The translations under genes were made by a program, and so were the position numbers. From assembly GCA_938020565.1 (NCBI GenBank), contig CALIHP010000034.1:43262-107261 (forward strand): a DNA stretch of 64,000 nt, in the 5' to 3' direction. The DNA is from an uncultured Anaerolineaceae bacterium. GTDB lineage: Bacteria > Chloroflexota > Anaerolineae > Anaerolineales > Anaerolineaceae. Positions 1 to 8,375 of the stretch are shown here, piece by piece. How positions within the stretch are numbered: the stretch's first letter is position 1; each line of letters opens with the position of its first letter. A model generated the notes under the pieces. The model saw only the letters and a program-made list of their open reading frames with translations. It searched no databases and was not told the origin of the DNA.

Positions 1-189
1 GGCCGGGATCGCGGACGGCGTCGGCGTTTCGACGGCGGTTGGAGCCGCCGCGGTCAGCGTCTGGATCGAATGGCTCAGGTCGAGCGTCGCGATCTGGCTT
101 TCCGGCTGCCTGAACAGGGCGCACCCGGCGGCAGCGAACAGGAAGCAGCCAGCCAGAATCAGCGCATAGCGGTTCCACAGCGGTTTCAT
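1..189 (-). CDS. Putative lipoprotein, N-terminal fragment (runs off window)
   Basis: Only the first 63 codons are present; the gene continues beyond the left edge. The protein opens with a short basic stretch, a hydrophobic segment and a lipobox ending AAAGC at about residue 22, so it should be an exported lipoprotein. After the signal comes a Thr/Pro/Ala-rich linker (VETPTPSA), the same style as in the deacetylase two genes upstream. It lies 33 bases after the HIT gene and is probably in the same minus-strand transcript. The ribosome binding site is weak. Function cannot be told from the fragment; a paralogue of the neighbouring deacetylase lipoprotein is possible but unproven. Confidence 0.6.
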   Translation of the reverse strand, partial: MKPLWNRYALILAGCFLFAAAGCALFRQPESQIATLDLSHSIQTLTAAAPTAVETPTPSAIPA

Positions 190-222
190 TCGATTCGCAG
201 CCTGAAATCAGAACGGTCCCGT

Positions 223-576
223 TTAAACGTCGAGTCCGAGCTTCCGTCCGCCCAGGACGTGAAAATGCAGGTGGCGTACCGATTGGCCGCCATCTGCACC
301 GATATTGGTCAGGACGCGGTACCCGCTTTCGCTGACGCCGGTCTTCTCCGCGATCTCCCTGCAGGCAAAGAGCAGATCAGCTAAAAGCTCCCGGTTTTCG
401 TTCCCGGCGGCGTGCAGCGATGCAAGATGTTTCTTCGGGATAACAAGGACATGAACCGGGGCCTTCGGGGACGCGTCGTTAAACGCGATCACCGATTCGT
501 TTTCATAGACGACGTCCGCGGGGATTTCTCCGGCGGCGATTTTACAGAAAATACAGTTCGGATCTTTTTCGCTCAT
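223..576 (-). CDS. HIT family protein (HinT-like)
   Basis: 117 residues, the usual length of a HinT-type nucleotide hydrolase/transferase acting on purine phosphoramidates. The histidine triad is visible as HLHFHV near residue 103, preceded by GADGGQSV, and the N-terminal CIFCKIAAGEIPA is typical of the family. Start ATG is preceded by AAGGAG at good spacing and overlaps the stop of the upstream deacetylase gene (ATGA), which suggests translational coupling. The family is cytoplasmic and housekeeping; the link with the deacetylase is positional only. Confidence 0.93.
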   Translation of the reverse strand: MSEKDPNCIFCKIAAGEIPADVVYENESVIAFNDASPKAPVHVLVIPKKHLASLHAAGNENRELLADLLFACREIAEKTGVSESGYRVLTNIGADGGQSVRHLHFHVLGGRKLGLDV

Positions 577-1841
577 GGTGTCTCCTTGAGTGGGCCTGAT
601 ACAGGCGCGCAGACAATATTATAATAGGCGATTTCGGTTTCCCGATTCGCGTAGATGTAATCCTGGGCCGCTTTGCTGAGCTGGCGGACGGTATCGATAT
701 GGTAGCTTCCGTCGGTGTTCCAATAGCGGGGAATGACGAAAAGCGGGTCCTGTTTCCCGTCGGGTAAGAAGGACGGGCGCGTCGGGTCGCTCTCGTCGAC
801 CAGCGGAACCCAGTTATACATGACCGGTCCGCGCGGATTGACGGTGAAACCGACTTTGTACCCGGCTTCTTTGGCGATTTCGATCGGACGGAAACCGAAA
901 TTTCCGCCGGGCCAGATAATCCCGATCGGCTTTTTCCCGAAGTATTCCTGGATTTTATCGACGGAGCCCTGAAGCTCGCCGTAGAGGAATTCGTCGGTCG
1001 ACGCGTCGCTCATCGTGATATTATGAATAACGCCATGCGCCTGGTGGTCGACGTAGCCTTCCTGCTCTACCTTCTGGTTCTCGGCCCAGAGGTCGGCGCC
1101 CGTGTCCGGGGCGCTGATCCAGCCGTTGACGACGCGCCAGCCGTATTTTTCATAGTAAGGTTTAAAATGATCCCGCCAGTAGCCTTCGCGATGACGGTCG
1201 TCCGAAATAATCAGTGCGGATCGTTCCGGAATATAATCGTTGTTGTACATGAAGTTGACAAACTGCGTCATGTCGATCGCTTCGAAGCCCTGCGCTTTGA
1301 GATCTTCCATGAACTGGTTATGCTTTTCAGCGGTGACCTGATTATCAAAGCTGACGCTCGAATCGTCGCCTTTGACGATCGAATGATACATGACGACCAT
1401 GACGGCAGTTCCGGGCGCGGCTTTCCCGGCGTCCCAGCGATTTTTCAGGAACGTGCAGACGTCTTTTTCATACGTATGCGGAACGTCGAGCGGGTTCAGC
1501 AATTCGGAGACGAAAATTTCCGGGAGCTCCGGCGGCTTCTGGTTGGGGTCGGCGGTCGGAGGCGCCGCGGTTTCGGTCGGGCCGGGCGTCGGCGTCGGCG
1601 GCTCCTGAGTCGGGAGCTCGCTGAGAACCTGCGCCTGCGCGGTGGACATCAGGTCGGTTTCAGCGAGGGCTTCCGTTCCGCTCGCGGCGGTTGGGGCCGC
1701 GATGTTTGCCGACGGCAGGTTGCAGCCGGCAGCGACCAGCAACACCGCGCCGAAGGTCAGGAGCAACCGAACGCCCGGGAGACCCGGACGCCGGTTCCGC
1801 GCTGACGAACCTTTGGGCGAAGAAGTTTGAAGTAAATTCAT
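573..1841 (-). CDS. Polysaccharide deacetylase-like lipoprotein
   Basis: About 422 residues from the ATG at 1841, chosen because an AGGA site lies upstream and a signal peptide follows directly; an in-frame start further upstream would put 35 unlikely residues before it. A hydrophobic segment ending LLVAAGC is a lipobox. Next comes a Thr/Pro-rich linker (PTPTPGPTETAAPP), then a NodB-like catalytic domain: VVMYHSI, IISDDRH in place of the usual TFDDG, the HGVIHN metal-binding motif and WPGGNFGF. It probably acts on cell-wall or capsular glycan outside the membrane. The substitution in the first metal motif means activity should not be assumed. Confidence 0.85.
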   Translation of the reverse strand: MNLLQTSSPKGSSARNRRPGLPGVRLLLTFGAVLLVAAGCNLPSANIAAPTAASGTEALAETDLMSTAQAQVLSELPTQEPPTPTPGPTETAAPPTADPNQKPPELPEIFVSELLNPLDVPHTYEKDVCTFLKNRWDAGKAAPGTAVMVVMYHSIVKGDDSSVSFDNQVTAEKHNQFMEDLKAQGFEAIDMTQFVNFMYNNDYIPERSALIISDDRHREGYWRDHFKPYYEKYGWRVVNGWISAPDTGADLWAENQKVEQEGYVDHQAHGVIHNITMSDASTDEFLYGELQGSVDKIQEYFGKKPIGIIWPGGNFGFRPIEIAKEAGYKVGFTVNPRGPVMYNWVPLVDESDPTRPSFLPDGKQDPLFVIPRYWNTDGSYHIDTVRQLSKAAQDYIYANRETEIAYYNIVCAPVSGPLKETP

Positions 1842-1909
1842 CCTGTTTTTCCTCGCCCTAATTATAAAGAGGTTTCCGGCGTTTTTGGCGATCCGATTCG
1901 ATTTTTCGC

Positions 1910-1937
1910 TTGACAAGGGAGTAGATTTGACTATACT
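1910..1937 (+). promoter_or_regulatory. Sigma-70-type promoter before the ABC exporter region
   Basis: TTGACA at 1910-1915 and TATACT at 1932-1937 with a 16-base spacer. Transcription would start near 1944, about 45 bases ahead of a very strong ribosome binding site (AAGGAGG) and the short reading frame at 1988. The promoter also lies divergently to the deacetylase gene. Confidence 0.7.
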
Positions 1938-1987
1938 TTGATTCATTACACAAAGATCTGGTGTGAATTTCGCTGAAGGAGGAATAA

Positions 1988-2203
1988 ATGAATCCGAACT
2001 GATTTCTGATTCTGTTTTGTGCCGTGGCTGCGATTGGGGCGGGAATTTCCTGAATCAAAAAAGGAATTAATGGCGCAGTGTTGGCTGGCGTGCGGACGGA
2101 ACCCATATGACAGGAAGATGGCCGAGATTCTTTCTGGTCAGAGAGGGTTCCCAGTGACCGCTTATATAGTGGAACGGGAAGTATTTATGAGGTATGCCGA
2201 TGA
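1988..2203 (+). other. Leader region with strong SD and a reading frame interrupted by three TGA codons
   Basis: AAGGAGGAATAA precedes ATG at 1988, but the frame stops after four codons (MNPN, TGA at 2000). Read past TGA, the frame has no TAA or TAG for 72 codons; further TGAs lie at 2051 and 2108, and the final TGA at 2201 overlaps the start of the exporter gene. If each internal TGA is read as Trp the product has a credible membrane helix followed by a basic SWIKKG. TGA is a normal stop elsewhere in the window, so a leader peptide or a decayed gene is likelier than recoding. Confidence 0.35.
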
Positions 2204-2225
2204 ACTCCTGGCGGAAGCTGCTTAA
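2070..2225 (+). CDS. Possible small protein, 51 residues, unknown
   Basis: ATG at 2070 is preceded by AAAAAAGGA at about five bases. The product begins MAQCWLACGRNPYD, has two cysteines close together and ends in an alanine-rich tail. It overlaps the start of the exporter gene by 26 bases in another frame. It resembles nothing I recognise. Its position ahead of an ABC exporter would fit a small exported peptide, but there is no leader-type cleavage motif to support that, and the frame may be chance. Confidence 0.25.
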   Translation: MAQCWLACGRNPYDRKMAEILSGQRGFPVTAYIVEREVFMRYADELLAEAA

Positions 2226-3885
2226 AATCCAATCCTATATCGGGCCGTACCGGTTGCGGCGGTATTACGTGACGGGTCTCTGCGGATTGGAAATTATCGT
2301 GGGATCGGTCCTGCCGGCGCTTTTCGGAAACCTGGTTACGAAGGTTCAGGAGCTCGAACCGCTGGCGGCGATCCTTCGGTACGGCGCGTTTCTTTTCGCT
2401 CTCGGGATTCTCGATATCTTATTAGACGTCTGGCAGAATTACGAGTGGCATTCGTTCAGCATCGAATATGGCGATTATTTTCGCTTGCGGATGATGGAAT
2501 GCGCTTTCCGGAAAAGCCCGGCGCTGATCCGGGAGAAGCAGAAGGACCTGCATTCCCGGATCCTGAACGACGGCGCGGTCGTCGCAGGGAAGATCGGGGT
2601 CGGGTTCCCGATGCTGACGCTGAATATCCTCCGGATCGCTTTGGTCCTTGGGTTCATGACGACGATTTCGCTGCGGTTATCGTTCGTGATCCTGGCGGTC
2701 GTTCCGGTCTACGTGGTCTTCCTGCAGTCCACTCAGCGGCAGATCCAGACGAACAGCCGGAAAGAGCGGGAAGCCTTTTCCGATCTCAACGCGGGGATCC
2801 GGGAAATCCTGTACGGCTTTTTTCAGATCAGGATTTTTCAGCGGGAGCCGTTCTTCCTGAAAAGGATTGAAGATCAGACAGACGGTTTCGAGACCTGTTC
2901 AAAATCGATCAAACGATACACGGCTTTTTCGGAGGGCATCGGGAAATTGTTTACGACGCTCCTCCCGATCATCATCCTGATCCTGGGGTCGGTCGAGGTC
3001 GCGTCGGGGCGAATGACGCTCGGGAATCTTTTCTCGTTCTATTTTTACCTGAGCTTCCTTTACGAGCCGATGAATAATCTCGCGGATTATTTTACGTCGC
3101 TTCAGGTCGCGTTAGGCGTAGTCGACCGCGTTTTAGAATTTTTAGAACCCGAACCGGCGGAAGAAAGCGATCGCGGCGAAAAAATCGAGTCCGTTCAGGA
3201 AATCCGGTTGGAAGACCTGTCCTTTTCTTATGCGCCGGGTTCGCCGGTCCTCGATCATTTTTCGCTCACGCTCTGGAAAGGGGACATCGTCGGCGTTATC
3301 GGCGCGTCGGGAAGCGGAAAAACGACGCTCGCGGAAATCCTGATGAAGCTGCATGACGCATATTCCGGCTCGATTCAGATCAACGGGAGCGAGCTTCGCG
3401 AGATCAGCCGCGATTCGTTTTATCGGAGGCTCTCCTATATCGACCAGTCGCCGTTTATTTTTCAGGGAACGCTGAAAGAAAACATTGCGTTTGACGATGA
3501 CGAACCGGATAAACTCCGGCGCGTCCTGCGGGACGTTCAGCTGGACGGGTTTCAGGACGCTGATCCGGAGGTTTTCCGGATCGACGACATGGGTCAGAAT
3601 CTTTCCGGCGGCGAAAAACAGCGGATCGCGCTGGCCCGCGCGCTGTATAAGGACGCCGATTTCCTGATCCTCGACGAATTTACGTCTGCGCTGGACGAGG
3701 CGACGGAGGGCGAGATTATCTCTAAACTGAAAGAAAACATTGCCAAAGATAGAATTATCCTCATGATTACGCATCGGAAAGCGCCGCTGCGAATCTGCAG
3801 CCATGTGGTCGAGCTGAGCTCCGTTCCTGCGCCCGCTCTGGATCAACGGGCAGCCCGGTCGTTCACAGCGGCGGAAATCTCCTGA
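2200..3885 (+). CDS. ABC transporter, fused permease and ATP-binding protein
   Basis: 561 residues. An N-terminal region of about 300 residues carries around six membrane helices of the exporter type (ABC_membrane), followed by a nucleotide-binding domain with Walker A GASGSGKT near residue 368, signature LSGGE, Walker B FLILDE and the switch histidine in ITHRK. It is a half-size exporter that should work as a dimer, as in the MsbA/HlyB group; the substrate is unknown. The start at 2200 was chosen over ATG 2194 because GAGGT lies six bases upstream. It is the only full-length gene of its transcript; no partner exporter subunit is adjacent. Confidence 0.92.
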   Translation: MNSWRKLLKIQSYIGPYRLRRYYVTGLCGLEIIVGSVLPALFGNLVTKVQELEPLAAILRYGAFLFALGILDILLDVWQNYEWHSFSIEYGDYFRLRMMECAFRKSPALIREKQKDLHSRILNDGAVVAGKIGVGFPMLTLNILRIALVLGFMTTISLRLSFVILAVVPVYVVFLQSTQRQIQTNSRKEREAFSDLNAGIREILYGFFQIRIFQREPFFLKRIEDQTDGFETCSKSIKRYTAFSEGIGKLFTTLLPIIILILGSVEVASGRMTLGNLFSFYFYLSFLYEPMNNLADYFTSLQVALGVVDRVLEFLEPEPAEESDRGEKIESVQEIRLEDLSFSYAPGSPVLDHFSLTLWKGDIVGVIGASGSGKTTLAEILMKLHDAYSGSIQINGSELREISRDSFYRRLSYIDQSPFIFQGTLKENIAFDDDEPDKLRRVLRDVQLDGFQDADPEVFRIDDMGQNLSGGEKQRIALARALYKDADFLILDEFTSALDEATEGEIISKLKENIAKDRIILMITHRKAPLRICSHVVELSSVPAPALDQRAARSFTAAEIS

Positions 3886-3949
3886 CGGAGCGGCCCTTTT
3901 CTATTGTCTGAGCATGATGTTTTCACGCATGAAACCCATCCATTTAACG

Positions 3950-3978
3950 TTGTCAAACTATCGCCGGTCGAGTAGAAT
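3950..3978 (+). promoter_or_regulatory. Promoter of corA
   Basis: TTGTCA at 3950-3955 and TAGAAT at 3973-3978 with a 17-base spacer, about 45 bases ahead of the corA start. Confidence 0.6.
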
Positions 3979-4024
3979 TATTTTGTTGTCTGAAAAAAGA
4001 TTAGAACGATAAGGGTGGTAGAAC

Positions 4025-4963
4025 ATGCTCAGTTATTATAAGAATCAGGATTACGATTTGGAAAAAATTGACGAGCCTGTCGCGAACTGTTGGATTAACG
4101 CGGTAGCGCCTACCCCCGACGAGAAAAAGCTCCTGGTCAGTCTGGGGATTCCGCTCGATTATATTACCTACGCGCTCGACGCCGACGAGCGGTCCCGCGT
4201 TGAAGAGGAGGACGACGGGACGATCCTGATCGTCATTCGCGTTCCGCATTATGTCGGTTCGGACGAATCGGTCCCGTATATTACGATTCCGCTGGGAATT
4301 ATCATCGTTGACAAGTATATCGTGACGATCAGCGCGACAGAATCGGAAATTATTTCGATCTTTGAACTGGGTCAGGCGGCGAAAATTTCGACGACGAAGC
4401 GCAACCGGTTTGCGCTTCGGATCCTGATGCGCGCGACTGTGAGCTTTCTGGACGATGTTCGTGAGATGTCGAAAGTGTTGGACGATCTGGAAGGCAAGCT
4501 TTATGCCTCGATGCGCAATACGGAGCTGCTGGCGCTGCTCCAGTATCAGAAATGCTACGTGTTCTTTGCGCAGGCGTTGAAGCAGAACGAGCTTGCGCTG
4601 TACCGTTTATCCAAGTATGAAAAAATCAAGCGTTTCGACGAAGACGTCGAGCTGCTGGAGGATATTCTGGTTGAAAATACGCAGGCGATCGACATGACGA
4701 ATATTACATCGTCAATTTTAGCCAACCTGATGGACGCGTACGCTTCGGTCATTTCGAACAACCTGAACGTTGTGATGAAGCTGCTGGCGTCGGTGACGAT
4801 TATCCTGAGTATTCCGAATATCATATCCGGCTTTTTTGGGATGAACGTTAATTTCGCTCCAGTCATTCAGCATAATCCGAACATGCCGACGATCCTGGCG
4901 GCGGTAACGCTGGGCGTTACGCTGGCGGTCGTCGTTCTCTTCTATCGTAAGGATTGGTTTTAG
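4025..4963 (+). CDS. corA: CorA family Mg2+/divalent cation transporter
   Basis: 312 residues, near the family norm. A long soluble, helix-rich N-terminal part is followed by two C-terminal membrane helices; the first ends with the selectivity motif GMN (GFFGMNV) at about residue 278, and the second ends in a short basic tail YRKDWF. CorA is a homopentameric inner-membrane channel for Mg2+ or Co2+. GGTGG precedes the ATG. It appears to have its own promoter, and the FAH-family gene starts 26 bases after it. Confidence 0.95.
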   Translation: MLSYYKNQDYDLEKIDEPVANCWINAVAPTPDEKKLLVSLGIPLDYITYALDADERSRVEEEDDGTILIVIRVPHYVGSDESVPYITIPLGIIIVDKYIVTISATESEIISIFELGQAAKISTTKRNRFALRILMRATVSFLDDVREMSKVLDDLEGKLYASMRNTELLALLQYQKCYVFFAQALKQNELALYRLSKYEKIKRFDEDVELLEDILVENTQAIDMTNITSSILANLMDAYASVISNNLNVVMKLLASVTIILSIPNIISGFFGMNVNFAPVIQHNPNMPTILAAVTLGVTLAVVVLFYRKDWF

Positions 4964-4989
4964 ACAGCGGGACGATCTGAGGGACTGAA

Positions 4990-5769
4990 ATGCGCTTTAT
5001 TCGCTACGTGGAAAATAACGAATCGACGGTCCGGACCGGCTGGATCTATCAGGAATGGGTCGGCGAGATCGAAGGGAACATGTTTACCGAATATCGCCGC
5101 GCGGAAGCCAGGACGCCGCTCGAAAAGGTGCGGCTGTTAGCGCCGATCCTTCCGGGAAAAATTATCGGCGTCGGCTGGAACTACGTCGATCATGCGAAGG
5201 AGTTCGACCGTCCGCTTCCGGAGGTTCCGACGGTTTTCCTGAAACCGGTCAGCGCGGTGATCGGGACGGGCGAAGGGGTCGTTCTGCCGCCGATCGCGGC
5301 GCAGGTGGAACATGAAAGCGAGCTGGCGATCGTTATCGGGCGACGCGCGAAGAACGTTTTAGCCGAAACGGCGAAATCGTATATTTTCGGATATACGATC
5401 GGAAACGATATTACCGCGCGCGATTTGCAGAAGAAGGACGATACCTGGGCGAGGGCGAAGGGCTTCGATACGTTCTGTCCGCTGGGACCCTGGATCGAGA
5501 CCGAATTCGAGCCCGCGGACGCGATGATCAGCTGCAGCGTGAATTCCAACCTTCGGCAGATGGCTTCCACCCGCGACATGATTTTTCCGGTGAATTCGCT
5601 GATCGCGTATATTTCGTCGATCATGACGCTGGAGCCCGGGGATGTGATCCTGACCGGGACGCCGGCGGGACCGGCGAAGCTCGAATCGGGCGATATCATT
5701 GAAGCGTCGATCGAGGGAATCGGGCGGCTGGTCAATCCGGTCGTGTCAGGTCCAACCGCGACGATCTGA
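4990..5769 (+). CDS. Fumarylacetoacetate hydrolase (FAH) family protein
   Basis: 259 residues. The FAH fold is shown by GVGWNYVDHAKEF, the metal ligands in VEHESELAIVIG, then GYTIGNDITARD and the C-terminal ILTGTPAG. This family covers 2-hydroxyhepta-2,4-diene-1,7-dioate isomerase, acylpyruvase and oxaloacetate decarboxylase activities, all acting on beta-diketo or oxo acids; the exact substrate cannot be told here. It follows corA closely and probably shares its transcript. A perfect hairpin lies 134 bases beyond its stop. Confidence 0.9.
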   Translation: MRFIRYVENNESTVRTGWIYQEWVGEIEGNMFTEYRRAEARTPLEKVRLLAPILPGKIIGVGWNYVDHAKEFDRPLPEVPTVFLKPVSAVIGTGEGVVLPPIAAQVEHESELAIVIGRRAKNVLAETAKSYIFGYTIGNDITARDLQKKDDTWARAKGFDTFCPLGPWIETEFEPADAMISCSVNSNLRQMASTRDMIFPVNSLIAYISSIMTLEPGDVILTGTPAGPAKLESGDIIEASIEGIGRLVNPVVSGPTATI

Positions 5770-5902
5770 CGAATCGCCGTGGTTCGATCGTAAAATGATG
5801 CCTGCTCGCTGAGCATCCGGTTATACAGCGTGGAGGAGGCCATCAGCTCCGCGGCTTTATCGCGCAGTCCTGCCGCCAAGAGAACCTGATTGATTTTTTT
5901 TA

Positions 5903-5926
5903 CTGTCGGGATCGCCTTCCCGACAG
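5903..5926. repeat. Perfect 9-bp inverted repeat
   Basis: CTGTCGGGA and TCCCGACAG separated by six bases. On the plus strand only a short T-run follows (GCGATGTTTT), so it would be a weak terminator for the FAH transcript; a run of Ts lies on its upstream side. Confidence 0.5.
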
Positions 5927-6182
5927 GCGATGTTTTCCTTTAGAGAAATAGACGACAGCTGTGCGTCCTGAAAAAAACATGAAAAAAGGTTGAATCGGAC
6001 GTTCCGGGGCTCCATGCGCATGGCGCCATGAAAGATTCTGGACATGGCGGATGGATTCGCTGGCTTCGCGCTGTTCTGGCTGTTCATATTGAGTTGGCTT
6101 TTTATTTGGTTAATCGGCTCGCTGCGATGTTTGGAGGATTCCAATAATCTTGCCCGCATGAATCCTATAAATTTTCCGAAGG

Positions 6183-6212
6183 TTGGCGGTCCGGCTCATT
6201 TTTCAGTATAAT
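6183..6212 (+). promoter_or_regulatory. Promoter of yebC-ruvC operon
   Basis: TATAAT at 6207-6212 with TTGGCG at 6183-6188, spacer 18. The leader to yebC would be about 85 bases. Confidence 0.55.
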
Positions 6213-6302
6213 TATAGCGCTTATTTCTTAGAAAATGAGTTCGGTGCAAAACCGATCTGAAAAACTTAAGTCTGATTCTTAATTATCTGAGAGGATTAAA
6301 CT

Positions 6303-7061
6303 ATGTCCGGACATTCACATTGGGCTACGATTAAACGAAAGAAAGGCGCGGGGGACGCGAAGCGCGGTCAGTTATTTACGAAGCTGGCGAAAGAGATTAC
6401 GTTGGCAGCGCGTGAAGGCGGCGGCGACGTCAATACGAATTTCAAGCTGCGGCTGAGTATCGACAAGGCGCGTTCGAACAACATGCCGAAGGACAGCATC
6501 GATCGCGCTATCAAACGCGGGACCGGCGAATCCAAGGACGGCGTCGAATTTACCAACACGGTTTACGAAGGCTATGGGCCGAAGGGATCGGCGCTGATTA
6601 TCGAGTGTGTCACGGAGAATAAGAATCGGACGGTCGCCGACGTCAGGCATCAGCTTTCCCGGTCGGGCGGTTCGCTCGGCGAATCGGGTTCGGTCGCCTG
6701 GCAGTTTACCCAGCGCGCGTTCTTCCTCCTGACCGGCGACGATCTGGATTTCGATCGGGTTTTTGAGCTGGCGCTCGAAAACGGCGGCGACGATATCGAG
6801 GAATCCGACGATGGGATCGAGATTTTAGCGCCGGTCGAGAATTTCAAGATTCTTTCCGACGCGCTGCTGAAAGCGAACCTGCATATTGAAGAAGCTCAGC
6901 TGAAGATGATCCCGAATACGCCGGTGGATTTATCGCTTGAGGACACGCTGCAGGTTCTGCGCTGCGTCGAATCGCTGGAGGATATGGACGACGTCCAGAC
7001 GGTTTATCACAACCTGAATATTTCTGACGAGGTTTACGCCGCGCTGGAATCCGATAATTAG
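6303..7061 (+). CDS. yebC: YebC/PmpR family DNA-binding or translation factor
   Basis: 252 residues, full family length. The hallmark N-terminus MSGHSHWATIKRKKGA and NMPKDSIDRAIKRG are present, and the three-domain architecture is complete. Members have been described as transcription regulators and, more recently, as factors that relieve ribosome stalling at proline runs. GAGAGG precedes the start. It heads a run with ruvC and ruvA, a gene order widely conserved in bacteria. Confidence 0.96.
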   Translation: MSGHSHWATIKRKKGAGDAKRGQLFTKLAKEITLAAREGGGDVNTNFKLRLSIDKARSNNMPKDSIDRAIKRGTGESKDGVEFTNTVYEGYGPKGSALIIECVTENKNRTVADVRHQLSRSGGSLGESGSVAWQFTQRAFFLLTGDDLDFDRVFELALENGGDDIEESDDGIEILAPVENFKILSDALLKANLHIEEAQLKMIPNTPVDLSLEDTLQVLRCVESLEDMDDVQTVYHNLNISDEVYAALESDN

Positions 7062-7067
7062 TTTCGG

Positions 7068-7562
7068 ATGATATTTCTGGGAATCGACCCCGGGACGGCG
7101 CTGACCGGTTACGGCTTCGTAACTCAGGACGCGGATGGGAGTCTGTCGGCGATTGACTATGGCGTGATCGCAACCGGGGCGCACGAAAAGCCGGAGTACC
7201 GGCTGAAAACGCTGTACGAGTCGTTATCCCGGAAAATACTTCTCCATCAACCCCAATGCGGCGCGGTGGAGAAGTTGTTTTTTCGGCGAAACGTCACGAC
7301 GGCGATTTCGGTCGGACAGGCGCGCGGCGTGATTCTCCTGAGCTTCGCTCAGGCGAAGCTTCCTTTAGCCGAGTTTACGCCGATGGAAATCAAGCAGTCG
7401 GTCGTCGGCTATGGCGGCGCAGAGAAGAAACAGGTTCAGCTGATGGTCAAAGCGATTTTAAACCTTGATCAGGTCCCGAAGCCGGACGACGCAGCGGACG
7501 CTCTGGCGGTTGCGATATGCTGTGCGCATAGTTATCGCTTTTTGGAGGTCATGAATGGATAG
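7068..7562 (+). CDS. ruvC: Holliday junction endonuclease RuvC
   Basis: 164 residues. Catalytic acidic residues are visible: D7 in GIDPGT, E68 in VEKLFF, and D141/D144 in DDAADALA. RuvC cuts four-way junctions symmetrically after RuvAB branch migration. It starts six bases after yebC and its last eight bases overlap the next gene, so it is read from the yebC transcript. No ruvB is present in the window, so the third partner must lie elsewhere. Confidence 0.97.
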   Translation: MIFLGIDPGTALTGYGFVTQDADGSLSAIDYGVIATGAHEKPEYRLKTLYESLSRKILLHQPQCGAVEKLFFRRNVTTAISVGQARGVILLSFAQAKLPLAEFTPMEIKQSVVGYGGAEKKQVQLMVKAILNLDQVPKPDDAADALAVAICCAHSYRFLEVMNG

Positions 7563-8373
7563 CGTCTTCATTCAGAGCCCCGGCAACGCCCGGATCAAAG
7601 AGATTCGCAGGCTTCGAGAACGAAAATACCTGAAGGATTCCCCGCTTTTTTATATGGAAGGGACGCGGATCGTCGGCGAGGCGTTTCGCGCCGCCCCCTG
7701 CGCCGTTGAAACGCTGATTGTTGCGCCGGAGCTGATCCGGAGCGATTTCGCGGCGGAGCTGGCCGGAGAGGCGGCGAAAAAAGGGATCGAAGTCCTGACG
7801 CTGAGCGCGGCGGCGTTCGGTTCCATCTCGATCAAGGAGAATCCACAGGGGATCGCAGCGCTTGGGCGCAAGCGGCAGGCTTCTTTCGCGGATTTAACGA
7901 TCGAACCAGGACTGTATCTGGCGCTGAATTCGGTCGCGGATCCCGGGAATCTGGGGACGATGATCCGGACGGCGGACGCGGTGGACTGCCGCGGGGTATT
8001 CCTGATCGGCGATTCGGTCAGCCCGTACGATATCGGCGCGATCCGCGGATCGATGGGCGCTGTTTTTACCCAGAAAATCGTAACGACATCGTACGGCGCG
8101 TTTTTGGACTGGAAACGGGAGTATGGGATCCGCCTGATCGGAACGGCCGACAGCGCGGCGTCGGATTATCTGGAGGTTGATATACCCGATACCGCGATCG
8201 TCATGATGGGGTCGGAACGGGAAGGCCTGACCGGGACCCAGCTCGCTGATTGCGACGCGGTCGCGCGGATCCCGATGCTGCGGAGCTGCGACTCGCTGAA
8301 TCTGGCGGTGGCGGCGGGCGTCATGCTGTATCAGGCGTATAACGTTCAGCGGGGCTATCATTTAAGAAAGTAA
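7555..8373 (+). CDS. TrmH/SpoU family RNA 2'-O-methyltransferase
   Basis: 272 residues. An N-terminal substrate-binding part (LRERKYLKDSPLFYMEG) is followed by the knotted SPOUT domain: LNSVADPGNLGTMIRTAD, GSMGAVF, VMMGSEREGL and the C-terminal SLNLAVAAGVMLY. This is the RlmB/TsnR-like group that methylates ribose in rRNA or tRNA; the exact target is unknown. It overlaps ruvC and is two bases from ruvA, so an RNA-modifying enzyme is embedded in a recombination operon. Confidence 0.93.
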   Translation: MDSVFIQSPGNARIKEIRRLRERKYLKDSPLFYMEGTRIVGEAFRAAPCAVETLIVAPELIRSDFAAELAGEAAKKGIEVLTLSAAAFGSISIKENPQGIAALGRKRQASFADLTIEPGLYLALNSVADPGNLGTMIRTADAVDCRGVFLIGDSVSPYDIGAIRGSMGAVFTQKIVTTSYGAFLDWKREYGIRLIGTADSAASDYLEVDIPDTAIVMMGSEREGLTGTQLADCDAVARIPMLRSCDSLNLAVAAGVMLYQAYNVQRGYHLRK

Positions 8374-8375
8374 CT

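Larger units (their letters stand above)
5770..6302. other. Gene-poor interval between FAH and yebC
   Basis: No convincing gene. On the minus strand a stretch reading LRDKAAELMASSTLYNRM (about 5790-5880) has protein-like composition but no credible start and runs into antisense of the FAH gene, so it may be the worn remnant of a lost gene. A second minus-strand frame at 5857-6159 lacks a ribosome binding site. The interval also contains a perfect hairpin (5903-5926) and the yebC promoter. Confidence 0.5.

Noticed and set aside
1988..2203. Selenoprotein gene with UGA as selenocysteine
   Set aside because: The residues around the TGAs suit Trp, not redox-active Sec; no SECIS-like hairpin was evident after the first TGA.
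5190..5879. Minus-strand frame covering the FAH gene
   Set aside because: Mostly antisense to FAH; only the part beyond 5770 looks protein-like, and it has no start.
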